Assembly (NCBI RefSeq): GCF_001612725.1
Contig: NZ_BDAZ01000024.1
Span: forward strand, 1-64,000
Reading direction: 5' to 3'
Source: Nocardia anaemiae NBRC 100462
Lineage (GTDB): Bacteria; Actinomycetota; Actinomycetes; Mycobacteriales; Mycobacteriaceae
DNA: 64,000 nt
Shown: one piece after another, positions 37,072 through 45,795 of the stretch
How positions within the stretch are numbered: the stretch's first letter is position 1
How the letters are laid out: each line of letters begins with the position of its first letter
Position numbers and translations under genes: made by a program
Notes under the pieces: model-generated
Databases searched by the model: none
Told to the model about the DNA's origin: nothing
What the model saw: the letters and a program-made list of their open reading frames with translations, nothing else

Positions 37072-37773
37072 ATGTCCATCACCCGTAGCCGAATCACCAT
37101 CGCCATTGCCGCAACGACCACCGCCGCAGCGCTTTTCGCCGGAGGTTGTAGCGATGACAACTCCATGCCCGGTATGAATCACGGCTCGTCGTCGAGCCAG
37201 ATCAGCTCCGGAAAGCCCGCTGCCCGAAGTGATTTCAACGACGCCGACGTGACCTTCCTGCAGATGATGTACCCACACCACGCGCAGGCGGTCGAGATGG
37301 CGCGGTTGGTCCCGAGCCGCACTCAGAACGAGCAGGTGCGCGCGCTCGCCGCCGGTATCGAGCAGGCGCAGGCCCCGGAGATGGAGCAGATCACCAAGCT
37401 GCTGGAAAGCTTTGGTAAGCCCGCACCGAGCACTGCCGGGCACGGCGGTCACAGCATGGAGATGCCGAGCACGACCAGCACCATGAACATGCCCGGCATG
37501 ACATCGATGCCGACCACGGCCATGCCGAGCACGTCGAATATGCCGGGCATGATGTCGAATGAGCAGATGAACGCGCTGGCAGCGGCTTCCGGCGCCGATT
37601 TCGACCGACAGTGGCTGGAGATGATGATCGAGCATCACAACGGCGCTATCACCATGGCGAACACCGAACTCGCCAGCGGCACCAATCCGGATGCCAAGGC
37701 TCTCGCCGCCGCCATCGTCGGGGCCCAGCAGTCCGAAATCGGCACCATGCGTGGGCTGCTCGGCCAGCGCTGA
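37072..37773 (+). CDS. DUF305 lipoprotein, putative metal-binding
   Basis: 233 residues. A lipobox ends in LFAGGC. Two half-repeats carry the DUF305 signature: DVTFLQMMYPHHAQAVEMARL and FDRQWLEMMIEHHNGAITMA. They are joined by a Met/His-rich linker (about 125-170) with several MPGM-type motifs. The ferritin-like histidines and Met-rich linker suggest periplasmic binding of copper or silver. It likely works with the preceding DUF6153 protein, and a terminator follows. Confidence 0.88.
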   Translation: MSITRSRITIAIAATTTAAALFAGGCSDDNSMPGMNHGSSSSQISSGKPAARSDFNDADVTFLQMMYPHHAQAVEMARLVPSRTQNEQVRALAAGIEQAQAPEMEQITKLLESFGKPAPSTAGHGGHSMEMPSTTSTMNMPGMTSMPTTAMPSTSNMPGMMSNEQMNALAAASGADFDRQWLEMMIEHHNGAITMANTELASGTNPDAKALAAAIVGAQQSEIGTMRGLLGQR

Positions 37774-37785
37774 CCCGAGGTCGCC

Positions 37786-37820
37786 GAGCACGCCGGAACC
37801 ATCAACGTTCCGGCGTGCTC
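37786..37820 (+). terminator. Terminator after the DUF305 gene
   Basis: Perfect 14-bp arms GAGCACGCCGGAAC (37786-37799) and GTTCCGGCGTGCTC (37807-37820) around a 7-base loop, 12 bp after the stop. Confidence 0.8.
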
Positions 37821-37994
37821 CGCACCGAACGCGCGGTCCTGACCAGTGGTTTTCCGGCCGTTCGATATCGGTTGGTCATCGATATCGGTCCGGTCGGCTT
37901 ACGTCGGCGGTCGCGAACAAGTACGGTCTTTACGTCCGGCTTCCCACGCGCCTCCAGCGGCCGGATGTTCGGAGGGGAGAGAGGGGAAACCGAC

Positions 37995-38537
37995 ATGCGA
38001 CGACTAGAGCGGACCGGCCTCGTCGCCGCGGCGGCAGCCACCGCGGTAGGTGTCCTGACCATCGGCGCGTGCTCGAAGCAGATCAACGGCAGCGCGCAGG
38101 TCAACCAGACCGAACTGGCCGCCTACGCCTCCGAGGTGACGGCGTCGTCGGTGGCCGCATCCTCCTCGCGCGCCGCGGCGGCCGAACGCGCCGCTGGCAC
38201 CGCCTGCGACGCCTTCACCACCGCGAACACCAGCTCGATCCACAGCTTCAACGCCTACATCGACGCGAGCAATGACAAGGGCGCCAACGATCCGGAGGCC
38301 AACGCCAAGGCCAATGACGCCGTCACCGCGCTGCGTAATAATGCGCGCACCATCGACTCGAAGGTGACCTCCGAGGTGCCGCTGGCCGTCGCGGGTCCGC
38401 TGCGCAGCTACCGCGACGACACCAACGCGCTGGCCGACACCCTCGATCGGCGTGCGCCGACCGATACGCTCAATGCCGCGATCGATAAGTTCAACGCCAC
38501 CAAGAACGTCGCTGAGGATGCGTGTAAAGCCTACTGA
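37995..38537 (+). CDS. Lipoprotein of unknown function
   Basis: 180 residues. The signal ends in VLTIGAC, and the segment CSKQINGSAQVNQTEL resembles the start of many mycobacterial and Nocardia lipoproteins (CS-x-x-x-x-G-x-A). The mature part is Ala-rich and helical, with two further cysteines (ACDAF near 78 and DACKAY at the end) that could pair. GGAGAGAGGGG lies upstream of the ATG. Confidence 0.75.
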   Translation: MRRLERTGLVAAAAATAVGVLTIGACSKQINGSAQVNQTELAAYASEVTASSVAASSSRAAAAERAAGTACDAFTTANTSSIHSFNAYIDASNDKGANDPEANAKANDAVTALRNNARTIDSKVTSEVPLAVAGPLRSYRDDTNALADTLDRRAPTDTLNAAIDKFNATKNVAEDACKAY

Positions 38538-38572
38538 CGCAGGCTATTTCGCGTTCTATATCGGGGAATGAA

Positions 38573-38899
38573 TCAGGCGCCCGGCGGGACGGTCGGTTGC
38601 CAGGGTGCGGGCTGGTCCGGGGTGCGCGGCTGCGGGCGGCGCCGTTCGACGAGCACGACGGCGATACCGGTCAGGGAGGCGGCGATGGCGACCAGCGCGA
38701 AGATGAACGCGGTGCCGGGAAAGCCGACCGCACCGATCACCGCGGCGGCGATCGCGACGAGTCCGCCGATGATCAGCAGGACGAATCCGGGCCAATTTCT
38801 GGCGTCCGCCAACGTGATTCCCGGTTGGGGCTCGGTCGCGCGGGCGATATCCGGAGCGTCGTCGAGCGGGGGAATTTCCCACGGCCCTTCCGCTGTCAT
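38573..38899 (-). CDS. Small two-helix membrane protein
   Basis: 108 residues with two adjacent membrane helices (about 38-60 and 63-84) and a Pro-rich C-terminus. It follows the FAD monooxygenase by about 50 bp on the same strand. No family recognised. Confidence 0.6.
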   Translation of the reverse strand: MTAEGPWEIPPLDDAPDIARATEPQPGITLADARNWPGFVLLIIGGLVAIAAAVIGAVGFPGTAFIFALVAIAASLTGIAVVLVERRRPQPRTPDQPAPWQPTVPPGA

Positions 38900-38948
38900 A
38901 GTGGTACCTCACATTTCGATGTCAGGCTGGGTGGCTTATGCCTGATGT

Positions 38949-40595
38949 CTATAAGGTGCCCCCGACATGGCGATCCGAAACAGGCAGGTCGCGCTGGGCG
39001 ACGGTGCGGCCGAGCACTTGTGCGAGCGCGCGTGTCAGGTCGTCGGCCGGATCCGCCGGGGTGGTCGGCGCACGCCAGGCGACGATCTGATCGGGACGCA
39101 CGAGAAGTGCACCGCGGTCGGTGATTCCGACCCGCTGCGGCCAGTCCCGCGCTTCGATAACCACCACGGGAAGGGGTACGAGCAGACGGTCGGCAACCTG
39201 CTGTGCGGCGCGCGGCCATGCCACGCTGTCGCGACCGACCAGCAGCGTGAAACGGGACCGGACAAGGTCGAGTGTGGAGTGCCGGTTGCCGTTTCGCGCC
39301 ACCCAGGCGTGCGGGAGCCGGGATCCCGGGGTGCCGTCGAGGACGAGTTCGATGTCCTCGGTCGAGGGCAGTTTCGGCTGCGGTTCGATGACCGCGGCGG
39401 AGTCGTAGCGGTAGCCCATGTGCACGATCGGTGCGTCGAGGATGCCCATCGCGGCCCGCTCGGCAGCCGCGACCGGGCTCGAATCCCAATGCAGACGTGG
39501 GGCTTTCAATCGAAGCAATGCCTGGGTCAAGGTATTCGCCGCGACCGGTCGTCGCTCGGCGTCGTAGGTGTCGAGCAGTGCCGGATCGGCGGCTCCGACC
39601 AGCACCGCGGCCAGTTTCCAGGCGAGATTATGCGCGTCGGCGGCACCGGTGTTCAGGCCGAATGCGCCGAGCGGCGGTACCGCATGGGCGGCGTCACCGA
39701 CCAGGAAAACCCGGCCATGCCGGAACCTTTCGGCGACCGATCCCCTGGCCCGCCAGGACAATCTGCTGACTATCCGCGGATCGAGCTCGGGGTCACCGAT
39801 CGCGGCGCGGATCAGTTCGCGGCACCGGTCGATGGTGTAGTCGTCGGCCGATTCGCCACGCTCCGGGTGGTAATCACTATGGAACACCCATTCTTTCGCG
39901 CCGTCGACGGTCATCAGGATGCCCGGCGCATCGGGGGTGGTGATATCACACGCGACGAACTGTCGTCCCTGGGTATACGGGCGCAGATCGGCGTGGAAGA
40001 GGATATTCATCTTCGGATTGCCCAGCGCCCCAGGGCCGGTCGTGTCGATATCCAGTGCCTTGCGCACACCGCTGTGCACACCGTCCGCGGCGACCAGATA
40101 GTCCGCGCGAATCGTCTGCCCGTCATCGAGGTGCGCGGTGACACCATCGGCGTCCTGCTCGAAGGACAGCAGCCGGGTGCCGTATCGAACGGTGGCTCCG
40201 CCCTGCGTCGCAGCGGGCAACAGTACCGAGTCGAGCCGATGCTGCGGACAGGTGCCGCGGATCGCGGCCGGGGTGACCGGATCCGAACGCCGATGTGATC
40301 GCGCGGGTGCGGCCTCGGGCAGCCCGGCCAGATTCGCCGAGGCGAGGTTCACCGCCGACAGCTTGCCGAGATTGCCCTCGGACATATCGACCGCCACGGC
40401 ATCGACGGCGGCGAGGACACCGGCCTCCCGCAGGAATTCCAGTGTGCGCGGGCCGAGGCCGGTGGCGCGAGGGTGCACCGATGGCTCGGGCTGCGCCTCC
40501 ACAACCAGCGCCTCGATCCCGTGCCGGGCGAGAAATAACGCCGTGAACAGTCCCACCGAGCCGCCGCCGACGATCAGAACCTTGGTGCGCAACAT
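38949..40595 (-). CDS. FAD-dependent aromatic monooxygenase (PheA/TfdB family)
   Basis: 548 residues. The Rossmann motif VGGGSVG is at residues 9-15, DG in VAADGVHSGVRKAL follows, and the second FAD motif is GRVFLVGDAAHAVPPLGAFGLNTG. The C-terminal thioredoxin-like domain (about 405-540) lacks a CxxC pair, as usual in phenol and polyketide hydroxylases. It would hydroxylate an aromatic or polyketide compound with NAD(P)H and O2. GAGGAG 5 bp before the ATG fixes the start. It is divergent from a TetR gene across nested palindromes and probably controlled by it. Confidence 0.9.
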   Translation of the reverse strand: MLRTKVLIVGGGSVGLFTALFLARHGIEALVVEAQPEPSVHPRATGLGPRTLEFLREAGVLAAVDAVAVDMSEGNLGKLSAVNLASANLAGLPEAAPARSHRRSDPVTPAAIRGTCPQHRLDSVLLPAATQGGATVRYGTRLLSFEQDADGVTAHLDDGQTIRADYLVAADGVHSGVRKALDIDTTGPGALGNPKMNILFHADLRPYTQGRQFVACDITTPDAPGILMTVDGAKEWVFHSDYHPERGESADDYTIDRCRELIRAAIGDPELDPRIVSRLSWRARGSVAERFRHGRVFLVGDAAHAVPPLGAFGLNTGAADAHNLAWKLAAVLVGAADPALLDTYDAERRPVAANTLTQALLRLKAPRLHWDSSPVAAAERAAMGILDAPIVHMGYRYDSAAVIEPQPKLPSTEDIELVLDGTPGSRLPHAWVARNGNRHSTLDLVRSRFTLLVGRDSVAWPRAAQQVADRLLVPLPVVVIEARDWPQRVGITDRGALLVRPDQIVAWRAPTTPADPADDLTRALAQVLGRTVAQRDLPVSDRHVGGTL

Positions 40596-40606
40596 GACAA
40601 CTCCTC

Positions 40607-40647
40607 TATGGCTACAGCGTTCTCGCTACGGATACACCGTAGCCATA
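40607..40647. promoter_or_regulatory. Nested palindromic operator between monooxygenase and TetR
   Basis: Outer arms TATGGCTAC (40607-40615) and GTAGCCATA (40639-40647) are exact complements; an inner palindrome GCTACGG-ATACA-CCGTAGC spans 40625-40643. It lies between divergent starts and is likely bound by the adjacent TetR protein. Confidence 0.75.
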
Positions 40648-40683
40648 CTGCTACGATGTTCGCAACGGCCCGAAGGAGCAGCA

Positions 40684-41394
40684 GTGACGAATCCGGCGAA
40701 GACCCCCGCGCTGGTCTGGAGCAAGGAGCGGCGCACCCCGCGCCGCCAGGCCCCCGGCGTGGAGCAGATCGTCCGCACCGCCATCGGACTGGCCGACAGC
40801 GAGGGGGCCGATGCGGTCTCAATGCGCCGCATCGCCACCGAACTCGAATCCGGCACCGCATCGCTGTACCGCTATGTCGCCAGTCGTGACGATCTGTTGG
40901 ATCTGATGATCGATGCGGTCCGCGGCGAGATCGCGCCACCCGAGCTCACCGGAGACTGGCGTACCGACCTCAGCGCGGTCGCGGAGCACCTGCGCGACAC
41001 CATGATTCGCCACCCGTGGCTGGCCTCCGAACTCACCGGCCGCCCGACGCTCGGCGCGAATTCGCTTCGCCTGCAAGACACTGCACTCGCCGCCGCCGCC
41101 GAGCTGACCGCCGATGTCACCGAGGCGGCCGCGATCGCGGATACCGTGCACGCCTATGTCTTCGGCGTCACCGCCGCCCAACTCGCCGAGGAACAGGCGC
41201 AACGTCGCACCGGACTCACCAGGGATCAGTGGCGCGAAACCGTCGCGCCGTATATTCGCGAAGTGATCGAGAGCAACGAGTACCCGAATTTCGCTCGCCG
41301 CGTGCGCGATGCCGCCGACGCCGACGCGGATCAGCGCTTCGAATTCGGGCTGGGATGTGTGCTCGACGGGATTGCCGCGCGCGTGCGCGATTAG
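40684..41394 (+). CDS. TetR family regulator (TetR class C-terminal domain)
   Basis: 236 residues from GTG 40684, with AAGGAG upstream. The helix-turn-helix includes AVSMRRIATELESGTASLYRYVASRDDLLDLM, and the C-terminal end FEFGLGCVLDGIAARV is typical of the tetracycline-repressor C-terminal family. It likely represses itself and the divergent monooxygenase in response to an aromatic or antibiotic-like ligand. Confidence 0.88.
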   Translation: MTNPAKTPALVWSKERRTPRRQAPGVEQIVRTAIGLADSEGADAVSMRRIATELESGTASLYRYVASRDDLLDLMIDAVRGEIAPPELTGDWRTDLSAVAEHLRDTMIRHPWLASELTGRPTLGANSLRLQDTALAAAAELTADVTEAAAIADTVHAYVFGVTAAQLAEEQAQRRTGLTRDQWRETVAPYIREVIESNEYPNFARRVRDAADADADQRFEFGLGCVLDGIAARVRD

Positions 41395-41415
41395 CCGCAG
41401 CGGTCGAACGTCGGG

Positions 41416-42414
41416 TCAGCGGCCCTGGAAGGCGGTTCGGTAGTTGTGCGGGCTGGTGCCGACCACCCGTTTGAAGCGGTCACGGAAGGCGGTGGGCGAC
41501 CCGAAGCCGACTTTGGCCGCGATGCGGTCGACCGGATGGTCGGTGGCTTCGAGGAGGTATTGGGCCTGGCGGATGCGGGCGCGGTGCAGCCACTGCAGCG
41601 GCGTGGTACCGGTTTGTTCACGGAAGCGGCGGTTGAGCGTGCGCGGGCTCATACCGGCTTGGGCCGCAACGTCTTCCAGGGTGAGTGCGTTCGCGGCATG
41701 CTCTTCCAGCCAGCGCAGCAGCGGCTCCATCGACGCACCCTGTGGCGTCGGCGGCTGGTCGTGCACGATGAATTGCGCCTGTCCTCCTTCGCGTTCCAAT
41801 GGCATGACCGCGAGGCGGGCGGCGTCGGCGGCAACGGCGGAACCATGGTCGCGCCGAATCATGTGCAGGCACAGGTCGATTCCGGCGGCAGCACCGGCGG
41901 AGGTGAGGAATTGACCGTTGTCGACGTAGAGCACATCGGGGTCGACATCGATGGCGGGATATTTGGCGGCGAGGGTCGGGGCGGCCAGCCAGTGCGTGGT
42001 GGCGCGCAGCCCGTCGAGCAGACCGGTGGCGGCGAGAATGAATGCGCCGACGCAGATCGATGCGATGCGGGTGCCGTCGGCCGCGGCCGCGCGCAGGGCG
42101 TCGATGACCTCGTCGGGGACCGCAACGGTGGGGTCCGCGCATCCGGGCAGCACGATGGTGTCGGCCTCGGCCAGTGCCTCCAGACCCCAGCGAGCCTCGA
42201 TGGTGAACATCTCGGTTTCGACGGTCGGCGTTGCGGCGCAGACGCGAACCCGGTAGGCGGGGCGGCCGTCGGGTAGGCGGCTGCGGGTGAAGGATTCGAT
42301 CGGCGTGGAAAGGTCGAAGGGCAGGACCTGGTCCAGTGCGAGGACGGCCACGGTGTGCATGCCGATACCGTAGGGGATCGGTAGGTTTCCGCCAACGCGT
42401 GTGACCTGCGCCAT
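41416..42414 (-). CDS. GATase1-like AraC family regulator (FtrA type)
   Basis: 332 residues. The N-terminal DJ-1/PfpI-like domain (about 20-195) has SICVGAFILAATGLLDGLRATTHW with the nucleophile-elbow Cys. The C-terminal AraC DNA-binding domain (about 230-330) has TLEDVAAQAGMSPRTLNRRFREQTGTTPLQWLHRARI and a second helix-turn-helix, DRIAAKVGFGSPTAFRDRFKRVVGTSP. The start may be ATG 42414 or ATG 42360. A DJ-1 family gene lies just upstream in the opposite direction. Confidence 0.88.
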   Translation of the reverse strand: MAQVTRVGGNLPIPYGIGMHTVAVLALDQVLPFDLSTPIESFTRSRLPDGRPAYRVRVCAATPTVETEMFTIEARWGLEALAEADTIVLPGCADPTVAVPDEVIDALRAAAADGTRIASICVGAFILAATGLLDGLRATTHWLAAPTLAAKYPAIDVDPDVLYVDNGQFLTSAGAAAGIDLCLHMIRRDHGSAVAADAARLAVMPLEREGGQAQFIVHDQPPTPQGASMEPLLRWLEEHAANALTLEDVAAQAGMSPRTLNRRFREQTGTTPLQWLHRARIRQAQYLLEATDHPVDRIAAKVGFGSPTAFRDRFKRVVGTSPHNYRTAFQGR

Positions 42415-42538
42415 TCAGTGTCTTTGCAGATCAGCATGGTTGGCGAGAATCCGTTGACATATGGCAATTCCGCCAGTTCCCGCACCGCTCGAAGATCATT
42501 ACCGTCAGCAGCACCGACAAGATGAAGGAGCTGACACG

Positions 42539-43199
42539 GTGCTCGCCCAGTTCGTACTATTCGACGGATTCGACCCGCTGGATGTCACCGCACCGTTCGA
42601 GGTGCTCGATGCCGGACGTCTGCTCACCGACGGCGAATCGACGGTCGAATTGGTCTGCGCCGAGGGCGCGCCGGGTGCCCAGCGGCATGCCCGCGATCTC
42701 GCTCGAAGCCACCGCCCGATTGGATCCGGATCGCGCGGACCTCGTCGTGGTCCCCGGCGCGCTCGGCAAGCTGCCGGATGGGCCGAATGATCAACGGCCG
42801 GACACCATTCCGATGATTCTCGCCCGCAGCCTCGGCACCGATCTCCGCGCGCTGCTGCGGGCAGCGGTCGAGCGCACGGATACGACCGTGGCCACGGTAT
42901 GCGGCGGGTCACTGCTGCTCGCGATGGCGGGCTTGATCAAAGGGCGTTCCGCGACAACGCATCGCTTGGCAATGGACACCCTCACCGCCACCGGCGTCAA
43001 TGCCATCGATGCCCGCGTGGTCGACGACGGGGACCTGATCTCCGGCGCCAGCGTCACCTCCGGTCTCGACCTCGGCCTCTACTTGTTGGAACGCGAACTG
43101 GGTCCGCGCGTCGCCAACGCGGTGGAGAAACTCATCGCCCACGAGCGCCGCGGCACCGTTTGGCGCAACACCGGCCACACCCCAGCCATCGCCATCTGA
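42539..43199 (+). pseudogene. DJ-1/PfpI family protein, frameshifted
   Basis: Two overlapping frames together encode one DJ-1/PfpI protein. The first, from GTG 42539 (AAGGAG 8 bp upstream), reads VLAQFVLFDGFDPLDVTAPFEVLDAG and ends its homology at about 42685. The second continues from about 42690 with GMPAISLEATARLDPDRADLVVVPGA and carries the catalytic region VATVCGGSLLLAMAGLIKGRSATTHR. A one- or two-base indel near 42680-42692 separates them. It could be a real pseudogene, a programmed shift, or a sequencing error. Confidence 0.8.
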
Positions 43200-43205
43200 G
43201 CGCCC

Positions 43206-43649
43206 GTGACGAAACTTCTACTTTCCCTGCATGTTCTGGCGGCCATTATCGCCATCGGCCCGGTAACGGTGGCGGCCAGCATGTTCCCCGCCACCGTCCG
43301 TCAGGTTCAGACCGACCCGCACCGCCTGGCCATCGCACGCAATCTGCACCGCATCTGTCGCGTCTACGCCACCATCGGCCTCGCCGTCCCGGTCTTCGGC
43401 CTGGCCACCGCAGCCAGTCTCGGTGTTCTCAGCGATATCTGGCTCACCGTATCCATCGCGCTGACCGGTGTGGCCGCCGGAATCCTCGCGCTGGCGATTC
43501 TGCCCGACCAATCCCGTATTCTCGCCGCCCTGCCGCAAACCATCCCCGCGACCGCCCAATTGGCCATGCTCACCGGCATTTTCAACCTCCTGTGGGCAGT
43601 AGTCACCGTCCTGATGATCGTCCGTCCCGGTTCGACAACCGGCGCGTGA
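43206..43649 (+). CDS. Four-helix membrane protein
   Basis: 147 residues with four predicted membrane helices (about 5-28, 53-72, 77-98, 115-137) and a His in the first (LHVLAAIIAIGPVTVAASMF). The pattern is reminiscent of DUF2269-type membrane proteins, but I am not certain. GTG start, 6 bp after the frameshifted DJ-1 gene, so the two are probably co-transcribed. Confidence 0.65.
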   Translation: MTKLLLSLHVLAAIIAIGPVTVAASMFPATVRQVQTDPHRLAIARNLHRICRVYATIGLAVPVFGLATAASLGVLSDIWLTVSIALTGVAAGILALAILPDQSRILAALPQTIPATAQLAMLTGIFNLLWAVVTVLMIVRPGSTTGA

Positions 43650-43668
43650 GGCAAAGTTCGACGGTTCC

Positions 43669-45690
43669 TCAGTTCGGTGTCGCCGCCAGGTCGTAGACCG
43701 CGACATTGCCGATGTGCACGGGCTGATAGTGCGCGGCGACCCAGTCGGAGATGTCCTTGTGGCCGATGGGTCGCCACGGCTCGTCTTCCTGGGCCGGTGG
43801 CGCGGTATCACCTCGATCGCGCACCCGCCAGGAATCGGGCAGTTGCACTTCCTGCGCCAGGTAATAGCGGACCTGGTGGGTGCGGACCAGTTCCTGGAAC
43901 TGATCGAGGGTGGGCACCGGATCCTCGGAGGTGAAGCCGCCGATCGCGATAACCGCTGTGCGGCTGGCCAATTCGAGGGTGGCCGCGGTCGAGGAGCGGT
44001 CGACGGCCGCCGACCAGCGGGTGGTGGTGTCGCTCAGCATGCGCACCACTTGCGGCTCCGCGACGTTGCCGCCCATGATCCGGCCCACCGCGGATTGCTG
44101 CTGGGAATCGCGCTTGCGCGCCTTCGCCGGACCGACCGTCGGGCCGCCGCCGGTATGCGACTGCGGCAGCGTCGCCACCGCGTACGCCGTCGAACCACCC
44201 AGACCGGCGATGACGCCCGCGATCACCAGTACCGAGGTCACCCGATCCCGCAGGCGCCGCCGCCCGGCGGCCGGAACCGATGTGACGAGCAGACCGACCG
44301 CCGCGAGCACCGATATCACGATAATCGTCCATCGCAGCCACGGCTGCCAATCCGAATTCCGCTGCAACACAACGAATGCCCACACACCGGCGGTGAGAAC
44401 GAGTGCGGCAGAGCCGATTCGGCCGAATGTGTCGGCGCGGCGACGCCACATTTCGTGCACGCCGAGTGCGAACATTCCGGCCACCGCTGGCCCGATCGCC
44501 AAGGTGTAGTACGCGTGCATGCCGCCCTTCATAGTGGAGAAGGCGATGCCGTCGATGATCAGCCACAAGCCGAAGGTCAATGCCGCGCCACGGACCAGAT
44601 CGGTGCGCGGTGCGCGCCACCGGGATGCCAGCACCAATACGAAGGCGAGCATCGCCGCGGGCAGCAACCAGGAGATCTCATAGGCGATTTCACCGGTGAA
44701 CAGCCGGTCCGGTCCCGAACCGAACCCGCCGAAGCCCGGTCCGCCGCCGACATTGTGCGGCATTTCGTAGCCGGGTGGCAGTTCGAAGCGGTTGCCGCCC
44801 TTGTGGTTACGGCCGAGGAAGCGAGCGAAGCCGTTGTAGCCGAGCACCAGATCCATGAAGGTGTTATTCGTCGATCCAGCCAGGTACGGCCGCGAGGATT
44901 CCGGCCACAGTATGGTCAGCAGCACGTACCAGCCGGACGAGACGACCAGCGCGGCCGCCGCCGCCAGCAGATGCCACAGCCGCGTGCGCAGTGCGGTCGG
45001 CGCGACGATGAGATAAGCGATGCCCAATGCGGGCAGCACCATCAATCCCTCGAGCATCTTCGCCAGGAATGCGAAGCCGAGCGCCACACCGGCCAGCATC
45101 AGCCAGCGCACACTCGCCTGCCGCAGCGCTCGGATCGTGCAGTATGCGCCCGCCGTCATAAGCAGGACCATCACCGCATCGGGATTGTTGAACCGGAACA
45201 TCAACGCGACCACCGGTGTCACCGCGAAGACGGCACCGGCGAGCAGTCCGGCACCGCGGCTGCGCGCCGCCCTGGTCACCGCGCCGTAGATCAGCGCGAC
45301 CGTCGCGACGGCCATGAGCGCCTGCGGGATCAGCATGCTGGCACTGCTGAACCCGAACAGCTGACCGGAAAGTCCCATCACCCACTGCGATACCGGCGGC
45401 TTGTCGACCGTGATGAAATTCCCGGGATCCAGCGAGCCGAACAGCAGCGCCTTCCAGTCCCGCGAGCCCGACCAGGCTGCCGCGGCGTAGAAGCCATTGC
45501 CCATGGCATTGACCGTGATATTCCACAGATAGGCCACCGCCGTCCCGATCAGCAGCACCGCCAACCCGAGGCGCTCCCAGCGCCGGATCGGTGGCAACTC
45601 CGTCGCGGGCGCTGGCACGGTCGTATCAGGTGGTGTCGTATCGGGCGGGGCCGTTTCGGGCAGGGACGTCGGGGCACTGGTCACTGTCAC
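43669..45690 (-). CDS. GT39-family membrane glycosyltransferase
   Basis: 673 residues. About 11-13 membrane helices follow a Pro/Thr-rich N-terminal tail. The first extracytoplasmic loop has the family's acidic residues (GNFITVDKPPVSQWVMGLSGQLFG), and FNNPDAVMVLLM and RPYLAGSTNNTFMDLVLGYNGFARFLGRN follow. Such ArnT/PMT-like enzymes use polyprenyl-phosphate sugars to modify cell-wall glycans or proteins. A C-terminal soluble domain (about 560-673) is likely extracytoplasmic. Acceptor unknown. Confidence 0.88.
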   Translation of the reverse strand: MTVTSAPTSLPETAPPDTTPPDTTVPAPATELPPIRRWERLGLAVLLIGTAVAYLWNITVNAMGNGFYAAAAWSGSRDWKALLFGSLDPGNFITVDKPPVSQWVMGLSGQLFGFSSASMLIPQALMAVATVALIYGAVTRAARSRGAGLLAGAVFAVTPVVALMFRFNNPDAVMVLLMTAGAYCTIRALRQASVRWLMLAGVALGFAFLAKMLEGLMVLPALGIAYLIVAPTALRTRLWHLLAAAAALVVSSGWYVLLTILWPESSRPYLAGSTNNTFMDLVLGYNGFARFLGRNHKGGNRFELPPGYEMPHNVGGGPGFGGFGSGPDRLFTGEIAYEISWLLPAAMLAFVLVLASRWRAPRTDLVRGAALTFGLWLIIDGIAFSTMKGGMHAYYTLAIGPAVAGMFALGVHEMWRRRADTFGRIGSAALVLTAGVWAFVVLQRNSDWQPWLRWTIIVISVLAAVGLLVTSVPAAGRRRLRDRVTSVLVIAGVIAGLGGSTAYAVATLPQSHTGGGPTVGPAKARKRDSQQQSAVGRIMGGNVAEPQVVRMLSDTTTRWSAAVDRSSTAATLELASRTAVIAIGGFTSEDPVPTLDQFQELVRTHQVRYYLAQEVQLPDSWRVRDRGDTAPPAQEDEPWRPIGHKDISDWVAAHYQPVHIGNVAVYDLAATPN

Positions 45691-45795
45691 CTGGGGAGTA
45701 TCACAGCCGTCCCGGTGGACCCCCTTTGCGTTTCCTGTCAGTCCGCTGTGAGCCTGGACCTAACCCTGTGACCATGGGATTTGTGCTCTCGGCCG

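Noticed and set aside
43714..45771. 685-codon plus-strand ORF rich in Arg, Gln and His
   Set aside because: Antisense to the GT39 membrane protein; complement of hydrophobic codons gives such composition.
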